Shown: piece after piece, positions 4,134 to 5,225 of the stretch
Position numbering within the stretch: the stretch's first letter is position 1
How the letters are laid out: each line of letters begins with the position of its first letter
Source: Verrucomicrobiota bacterium
GTDB lineage: Bacteria; Verrucomicrobiota; Verrucomicrobiia; Opitutales; UBA953
Reading direction: 5' to 3'
NCBI GenBank assembly: GCA_009924535.1
Contig: RFRI01000125.1
Coordinates: forward strand, 1-5,225
DNA: 5,225 nucleotides
The notes under the pieces: generated by a model
Database searches by the model: none
What the model was told of the DNA's origin: nothing
The model's input: only the letters and a program-made list of their open reading frames with translations
Position numbers and translations under genes: made by a program

Positions 4134-5225
4134 TCAGCGGGCCATGGTGAACCCGCCACCTGGCTGATTCGGTTCCGCCTCGTCGCGTTCCTTATTGAAA
4201 CGCATCGAGAACAGGCGGGTGACGCCCTTCTCCTGCATGGTCGCGCCGAAGATGGCGTCGGCCGCCGAGACGGTACGCTTATTATGGGTGATCACCAGGA
4301 ACTGGGAGAAGCGGGTGAACTCGCGGATGATGTCCGTGAAGCGGTTCACGTTGGCGTCGTCGAGCGGGGCGTCGAGCTCGTCGAGCACGCACAGCGGCGA
4401 GGGCTTCACCATATAGATGGCGAAGAGCAACGCGACGGCGGTCATGGTGCGCTGGCCGCCGGAAAGCAGGGAGATGCCGCGCAGCTTGGTGCCCGGAGGT
4501 TGGGCGATGATCTCGATGCCGCTTTCGAGCGGGTCTTCGGCCACGACCATCGCAAGGTCGGCGGTACCGCCGACGAAGAGACGCTCGAAGGTGAACTTGA
4601 AGTTCTTGCGCACCTGCTCGAAGGTGTCGGTGAAGAGCTTGAGCGAGGTCTGGTTGAGCTCCTCGATCGCCTTGGTGAGCTCTTCCTTGGCCTTCCAAAG
4701 GTCGTCGCTCTGCTTGGTAAGGAAGTCATGGCGGTCGCGCAGGGAGGAATATTCCTCGACGGCGACGAGATTCACGGACCCCATGCCGGCCATGCGGTCG
4801 CGCAGTTCGGCGATCTCGCGGACGAGGGGCGGCCAGTCGGCGGACTCCATCGAGGCGAGGTCCTCGGCGGTGGGTTCGCCGCGGCGGACGACGGCCTTGG
4901 GGGCCGGGCGGGAGCCTTCCTCGTCGGTCTCTTCAAGGTCGTCGAAGCTGGCAATACCTTCGGGTTCGCCGTCGGACAGCCAGAGCTGCAGGCGCCAGTC
5001 GACCTCCGAGACATCGAGCTGATGGTCGGCCTGGATCTTCTCGACGATGAAACCGCACTGGGAGGTCTGCTCGGCGAGAGAGACTTCGAGGCCCTTGAGG
5101 CGAGTGTCGGCGATGCGCAGGCGATCACGGTCGACGGAAAGGACGCGGTCTTCGGATTCGACGGAGGCGTCGGTCTCGCTGAGGGAGCCGCGCAGTTCGT
5201 TGAGTCCGGCATTGGAGGTCTCGAC
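4134..5225 (-). CDS. smc: Chromosome segregation protein SMC, C-terminal part (cut by window edge)
   Basis: SMC is the ATPase of the bacterial condensin complex, working with ScpA and ScpB to compact and separate chromosomes. The frame is open from the right edge; 363 residues are visible, and the ATG at 4850 is internal, not the start. Visible residues 1-84 are coiled-coil arm, about 85-125 form an acidic, proline-containing linker, and the C-terminal head half follows. It opens with MGSVNLVAVEEY, the family's LGPVNLxAIEEY motif. Then come the ABC signature LLSGGQ (4469..4452), Walker B with D-loop CVLDELDAPLDDANV, and the switch motif ITHNK. The protein ends in a short polar tail, NQPGGGFTMAR. 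These motifs separate it from RecN and SbcC. The stop is 43 bases before the protease gene with no hairpin terminator that I can see, so read-through is possible. Confidence 0.96.
   Translation of the reverse strand, partial: VETSNAGLNELRGSLSETDASVESEDRVLSVDRDRLRIADTRLKGLEVSLAEQTSQCGFIVEKIQADHQLDVSEVDWRLQLWLSDGEPEGIASFDDLEETDEEGSRPAPKAVVRRGEPTAEDLASMESADWPPLVREIAELRDRMAGMGSVNLVAVEEYSSLRDRHDFLTKQSDDLWKAKEELTKAIEELNQTSLKLFTDTFEQVRKNFKFTFERLFVGGTADLAMVVAEDPLESGIEIIAQPPGTKLRGISLLSGGQRTMTAVALLFAIYMVKPSPLCVLDELDAPLDDANVNRFTDIIREFTRFSQFLVITHNKRTVSAADAIFGATMQEKGVTRLFSMRFNKERDEAEPNQPGGGFTMAR

Noticed and set aside
2960..4150. 396-residue open frame on the plus strand opposite the protease gene
   Set aside because: It mirrors the HtrA-like gene, which has an intact triad and PDZ domain. 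The plus-strand product has no recognisable motif and looks like a codon-bias shadow.
4134..4850. ATG at 4850 as the start of a short stand-alone ATPase gene
   Set aside because: The same frame is open up to the right edge and encodes coiled coil, so the ATG is internal to SMC.
1..5225. CRISPR array, insertion sequence, integrase, toxin-antitoxin or defence genes
   Set aside because: No regularly spaced repeats and no transposase, nuclease or toxin-like open frame are seen; apart from one unrecognised gene the content is housekeeping and envelope genes.

Overview
The window is a high-GC bacterial chromosome segment in which every gene I can support lies on the minus strand. Read in the direction of transcription (right to left) it holds: the C-terminal part of the chromosome segregation ATPase SMC (cut by the right edge), a secreted HtrA-type serine protease with one PDZ domain, an unrecognised membrane-anchored protein, tRNA-Thr(GGT), EF-Tu (tuf), tRNA-Trp(CCA), SecE, and the first 131 residues of NusG (cut by the left edge). 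The order trnT-tuf-trnW-secE-nusG is the classic arrangement leading into the rplKAJL-rpoBC region, so ribosomal protein and RNA polymerase genes are expected just beyond the left edge.

Organism: the gene order alone is widespread. EF-Tu carries an unusual switch I (TVRDATKTVTI instead of the common RGITI) together with GHIDHGKS. From memory, not from a search, I associate this version with Opitutae-type Verrucomicrobiota, so that is my best guess with moderate confidence. The lack of recognisable Shine-Dalgarno sequences before tuf, secE, nusG and the unrecognised gene is also seen in lineages that depend little on that signal.

Layout (window coordinates): 1-393 nusG (partial), 400-606 secE, 632-707 trnW, 732-759 a GC-rich hairpin, 789-1976 tuf, 1977-2022 a leader with no G on the mRNA strand, 2023-2098 trnT, 2099-2204 an intergenic region with alternative hairpins and a weak promoter candidate, 2205-2978 the unrecognised gene, 2981-4090 the htrA-like gene, 4134-5225 smc (partial). 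No gene-free stretch exceeds 300 bases.

The genes fall into two probable transcription blocks. The left block (trnT to nusG) is translation, secretion and transcription machinery: EF-Tu delivers aminoacyl-tRNA, SecE is part of the SecYEG channel, NusG is the elongation factor. The right block pairs an envelope protease with a small anchored envelope protein whose start is 2 bases after the protease stop; smc sits 43 bases upstream of the protease. I see no new defence system, mobile element or CRISPR. The best leads are small: a near-identical SD-less, CA-rich start context shared by tuf and secE, a sharp AT-rich patch inside the unrecognised gene, and EF-Tu substitutions at normally conserved positions.
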